16,035 nt of DNA. It comes from Actinomycetes bacterium. Its GTDB lineage: Bacteria > Actinomycetota > Acidimicrobiia > Acidimicrobiales > Microtrichaceae. The notes under the pieces are model-generated. The model did no database searches and was not told the origin of the DNA. It saw only the letters and a list, made by a program, of their open reading frames with translations. Made by a program: the position numbers and the translations under genes. Location: NCBI GenBank assembly GCA_023434535.1, contig JAEYSR010000071.1, forward strand, positions 1 through 16,035, written 5' to 3'. Positions 13,965 to 16,035 of this stretch are shown here, in pieces; the first letter of the stretch is position 1; every line of letters begins with the position of its first letter.

Positions 13965-14357
13965 TCAGCCGACGTTGGTCGTGACCAGTACGCCGAGGTA
14001 CATGGCGGCGACGGCGAACAGCGACGACATCGCGCCGCCGACGGCGAGCATGGTGCGGTTGCCCTTGGCCTGGGTGTGGAGGAACGCTCCGGCGGCGGTC
14101 AGCAGCACGGCGAGGATGTGCAGCTCGACCCACGGGTGGGGGAGATCCTCGATCGGGATCGCCATCACGTTCCAGAGACCGGTCAGCACGGCCAGACCCA
14201 ACGCAGGCCAGGCGATCCGGTTGAAGGCGTTGGCCACCGCCTTCGGGGCATCGGGTCCGAGCGTGCGTGCTGTCGGGACCAGGCCGGCCAGGACGATCTG
14301 GCCCCCGACCCAGACCGAGGCCGCCAGGATGTGCAGGAAGAGTCGGAGTGCCGTCAC
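13965..14357 (-). CDS. CopD-like (copper resistance D domain) integral membrane protein
   Basis: GTG 14357 is set by GGGAGAG about nine bases upstream and gives VTALRLFLHILAASVWVGG, the typical first helix of CopD-type proteins with a His in the FLHILAASVW context. The 130-aa protein has four membrane helices (roughly 4-26, 48-66, 73-92, 102-122) and a conserved-looking GLWNVMAIPIEDLP between helices 2 and 3. Full CopD proteins are larger and act with CopC in copper uptake; this single-domain version is a family resemblance, not proof of copper transport. The frame is open to 15431 only as a shadow of ispH. The inverted repeat at 14388-14437 separates it from ispH. Confidence 0.8.
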   Translation of the reverse strand: MTALRLFLHILAASVWVGGQIVLAGLVPTARTLGPDAPKAVANAFNRIAWPALGLAVLTGLWNVMAIPIEDLPHPWVELHILAVLLTAAGAFLHTQAKGNRTMLAVGGAMSSLFAVAAMYLGVLVTTNVG

Positions 14358-14387
14358 CCGCCCACTCTCCCACGCCGCTGTGAGCCT

Positions 14388-14437
14388 GTTCTGTTCTGCA
14401 GAAGCGGTGGGTCCCGACCGCTTCTGCAGAACAGAAC
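14388..14437. terminator. Perfect 21-bp inverted repeat, probable terminator after ispH
   Basis: The arms 14388-14408 and 14417-14437 are exact reverse complements, enclosing the 8-base loop GGGTCCCG. Each arm contains the palindrome TTCTGCAGAA. The hairpin begins 22 bases past the ispH stop, between it and the CopD-like start. No poly-T tract follows on either side, which is common for actinobacterial terminators. A protein-binding or repeat element is the alternative. Confidence 0.65.
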
Positions 14438-14458
14438 GGGTGGAGGGGTGGCCGACGG

Positions 14459-15550
14459 TCAGACGAGGTCGGCGAGGACCTCGCTGGCCGCGAGGGTTCT
14501 GTCGTCCGACGGCGGACGTGCGCCCGGATCGGCTCCGAGGCCGAGGCCGCCGACCGCGTCGATGGCGACCAGGAGGTCCCGCAGGTTCCGGGGCGGAGGG
14601 AAGTACTCGTCCTCGTCGGTGAGGCGGAACTCCTCGACGCCCCTGGCCGGAGCCAGTGCGGCGATCACCTGGTCGACGAGCTCCTCGGGAGCAGAAGCGC
14701 CGGCGGTGACGCCGACGACGCCGTCGAGCGCCACGGAGCCGTCGTCGCGCCGCGGGAGCTCGTCGGCCGTGTTGATCCGGAGCACCGTGGCGCAGCCGGC
14801 GCTGCGGGCCAGCCGCTCGAGCGCCACCGTGTTCGACGAGTTGGCCGAACCGATCACGACCACGGCATCGCATCGGGACGCGATCTCCATCAGGGCGGAC
14901 TGGCGGTTGGTCGTGGCGAAGCACAGGTCGCTGCGCCCGGGCGTCCAGACGTCGGGGAACCGCTCCGTGGTGGCGGTGGCAACGTCCGCCCAGTCCCGGT
15001 GCGACAGCGTGGTCTGGGCCAGCAGCGCGACCGGCGTCTCGAACTGGGGGAGTGCGTCGACCTCCTCGACCGACTCGACCCGGTGGATGGCCTCGGGGGC
15101 GACCGCCATGGTGCCGACGGCCTCCTCGTGGCCCTCGTGGCCGATGTAGACGATCGAGAAGCCCTTGCCGGCACGCACCTTGACCTCGTGGTGCACCTTG
15201 GTGACCAGCGGGCACACGGCATCGACGACGAAGCCGCCGTTCTCGCGGGCGGCCTGGACCACCTCGGGTGCGGACCCGTGGGCCGACAGCATGAGGGGCC
15301 GGCCCGGGGGGACCTCGCCGACGTCGTCGACGAACACGACGCCCTGCTCGCGGAACCGCTCCACGACCTGCTGGTTGTGGACGATCTCGTGGTAGCAGTA
15401 CACCGGCCCGTCGAAGGCGCGGACCATCCATGCGAGCGCCTTGATCGCCATCTCGACGCCGGCGCAGAAGCCTCGTGGCGCGGCGAGCAGCACCACGTCC
15501 ACCCCGCCGGTCGCGGTCGGTTCGAGGCCGCTCTTGGTCGTGTCGGTCAC
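14459..15550 (-). CDS. ispH: 4-hydroxy-3-methylbut-2-enyl diphosphate reductase
   Basis: IspH (LytB) performs the last step of the MEP pathway, reducing HMBPP to IPP and DMAPP with a 4Fe-4S cluster in the cytosol. The 363-aa product has all three cluster cysteines: Cys29 in APRGFCAGV, Cys113 in DAVCPLVTKVH and Cys210 in SDLCFATTNRQ. Substrate-contacting motifs are present: His58 (EIVHN), His91 (SAHGS), His141 and the catalytic-acid Glu143 in GHEGHEEAVGT, the SANSSNT serine/asparagine site and TAGASAPEEL. The C-terminus carries an extra 40 or so residues after the EYFPPPR segment, common in actinobacteria. GTG 15550 is preceded at six bases by TAGGCT, so the mRNA is probably leaderless. A strong hairpin follows the stop. 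Confidence 0.98.
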   Translation of the reverse strand: MTDTTKSGLEPTATGGVDVVLLAAPRGFCAGVEMAIKALAWMVRAFDGPVYCYHEIVHNQQVVERFREQGVVFVDDVGEVPPGRPLMLSAHGSAPEVVQAARENGGFVVDAVCPLVTKVHHEVKVRAGKGFSIVYIGHEGHEEAVGTMAVAPEAIHRVESVEEVDALPQFETPVALLAQTTLSHRDWADVATATTERFPDVWTPGRSDLCFATTNRQSALMEIASRCDAVVVIGSANSSNTVALERLARSAGCATVLRINTADELPRRDDGSVALDGVVGVTAGASAPEELVDQVIAALAPARGVEEFRLTDEDEYFPPPRNLRDLLVAIDAVGGLGLGADPGARPPSDDRTLAASEVLADLV

Positions 15551-15556
15551 GTCACG

Positions 15557-15562
15557 AGCCTA
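15557..15562 (-). promoter_or_regulatory. -10 box TAGGCT, predicted leaderless start of ispH
   Basis: TAGGCT on the minus strand is followed after six bases by GTG 15550, with no room for a Shine-Dalgarno sequence. Confidence 0.5.
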
Positions 15563-15592
15563 CGGGCCGGCGCGCCGCTCCTCGTCCGCGGG

Positions 15593-16035
15593 TCAGGGCG
15601 CGTGCCGGTAGGTGGAGACGTTCGGCAGCGACGCCAGCACGCCGTCGCCCAGACCCACCGGCTCCGGATCCAGGCCGGAGCGGTAGCGCAGCTCTGCGGT
15701 GACCAGGTGGGCGACCTGCGGCCACAGGACCGGCGAATCGGTGAACGGCGGCACGGGGCAGCCGTCGTTGCCCAGGTTGAGCAGCAGGTCCGGCAGCGGA
15801 AGCCCGGTGGCGACCGCCAGGGCGATCAGGCCGCCTCCGCCGATCTCGCAGATGTCGGTGAAGGCGTTGTTGTGTCCGGCCCCGGCGAGCTCGACCAGCT
15901 TCTTGGGCCCGGCCGTGTAGTCGTAGCCGGTCCGCACGCCGTCGATCGACGCGATCCCGTCCTGCACGCCGCTGAGCCACATGACGGCCTTGTCGGCGGG
16001 CAGCTCCGGAGCGTTGCCCTGGACGATGCTGAGCA
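15593..16035 (-). CDS. Alpha/beta-hydrolase family protein, C-terminal fragment (5' end outside window)
   Basis: The frame is open to the window edge, so only the last 146 residues are visible. The key feature is GAGHNNAFTDIC after a strand (KKLVELAGAGH), the usual place of the catalytic histidine in alpha/beta-hydrolases of the dienelactone hydrolase or lipase type. The nucleophile and the acid would be upstream. The remainder, with GGGGLIALAVATGLPLPDLL and VLWPQVAHLVTAELRYRSGL, looks like C-terminal helices capping the fold. Substrate cannot be inferred. It lies 42 bases upstream of ispH on the same strand, but ispH has its own -10 candidate. Confidence 0.75.
   Translation of the reverse strand, partial: LSIVQGNAPELPADKAVMWLSGVQDGIASIDGVRTGYDYTAGPKKLVELAGAGHNNAFTDICEIGGGGLIALAVATGLPLPDLLLNLGNDGCPVPPFTDSPVLWPQVAHLVTAELRYRSGLDPEPVGLGDGVLASLPNVSTYRHAP

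Noticed and set aside
13950..15149. A 399-codon open frame on the plus strand
   Set aside because: It runs antisense to ispH and the CopD-like gene and has low-complexity Arg/Ser/Ala composition.
13965..15431. A 488-codon open frame on the minus strand
   Set aside because: Most of it is an out-of-frame, arginine/glycine-rich shadow of ispH; only the part from GTG 14357 (CopD-like) has protein character.
1..16035. CRISPR arrays, insertion sequences, tRNA or rRNA genes
   Set aside because: I saw no regularly spaced repeats, transposase motifs, cloverleaf-like segments or rRNA sequence on either strand.

Overview
The window is GC-rich, densely packed actinobacterial chromosome. The ispH sequence, frequent GTG starts, lipobox lipoproteins, TANNNT -10 boxes next to start codons and the lack of poly-T terminators all fit Actinomycetota. 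An Acidimicrobiia-like organism is my best guess, but this is inference and no rRNA or tRNA is present to confirm it.

Layout. (1) 1-1754, plus strand: the 3' end of a DUF6493-type helical-repeat gene, overlapping by four bases (GTGA) a SWIM zinc-finger gene. This is the end of what is normally a MoxR/VWA/SWIM-type operon, and the rest lies upstream of the window. (2) 1862-4341: a small plus-strand orphan gene, then a minus-strand run of a lipoprotein, a single-pass membrane protein, an overlapping DUF6896-like gene and a small unknown gene. (3) 4670-6349: a 559-aa protein whose C-terminal half resembles the DUF6493-type protein at the left edge. It has a different N-terminal domain and no SWIM partner beside it. 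(4) 6504-13896: about fifteen short genes, mostly 67-220 aa, on alternating strands. They include five small membrane proteins (two PH-like, one DUF4870-like), four lipoproteins, a bitopic exported protein, a DUF4304 protein and several unknowns. (5) 13965-16035, minus strand: conserved housekeeping-type DNA, with a CopD-like membrane protein, a perfect 21-bp inverted repeat, ispH (isoprenoid MEP pathway) and the C-terminus of an alpha/beta-hydrolase.

Two patterns stand out. First, many of the small genes, and ispH, have a TANNNT hexamer exactly 6 or 7 bases before an ATG or GTG and no Shine-Dalgarno sequence. These are predicted leaderless transcripts, so the small genes look like independent units rather than an operon. 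Second, the unrelated small proteins (DUF4304-like, DUF6896-like, small acidic proteins, lipoproteins) with no toxin or mobile element visible resemble an orphan or polyimmunity-like accessory array between a conflict-type SWIM/DUF6493 locus and core genes. Other items worth checking are a 51-bp relic of the CopD-like gene, a leaderless 10-codon upstream ORF coupled to the DUF4870-like gene, and a coding-frame switch at that gene's 3' end. I see no CRISPR array, IS element, tRNA or rRNA.
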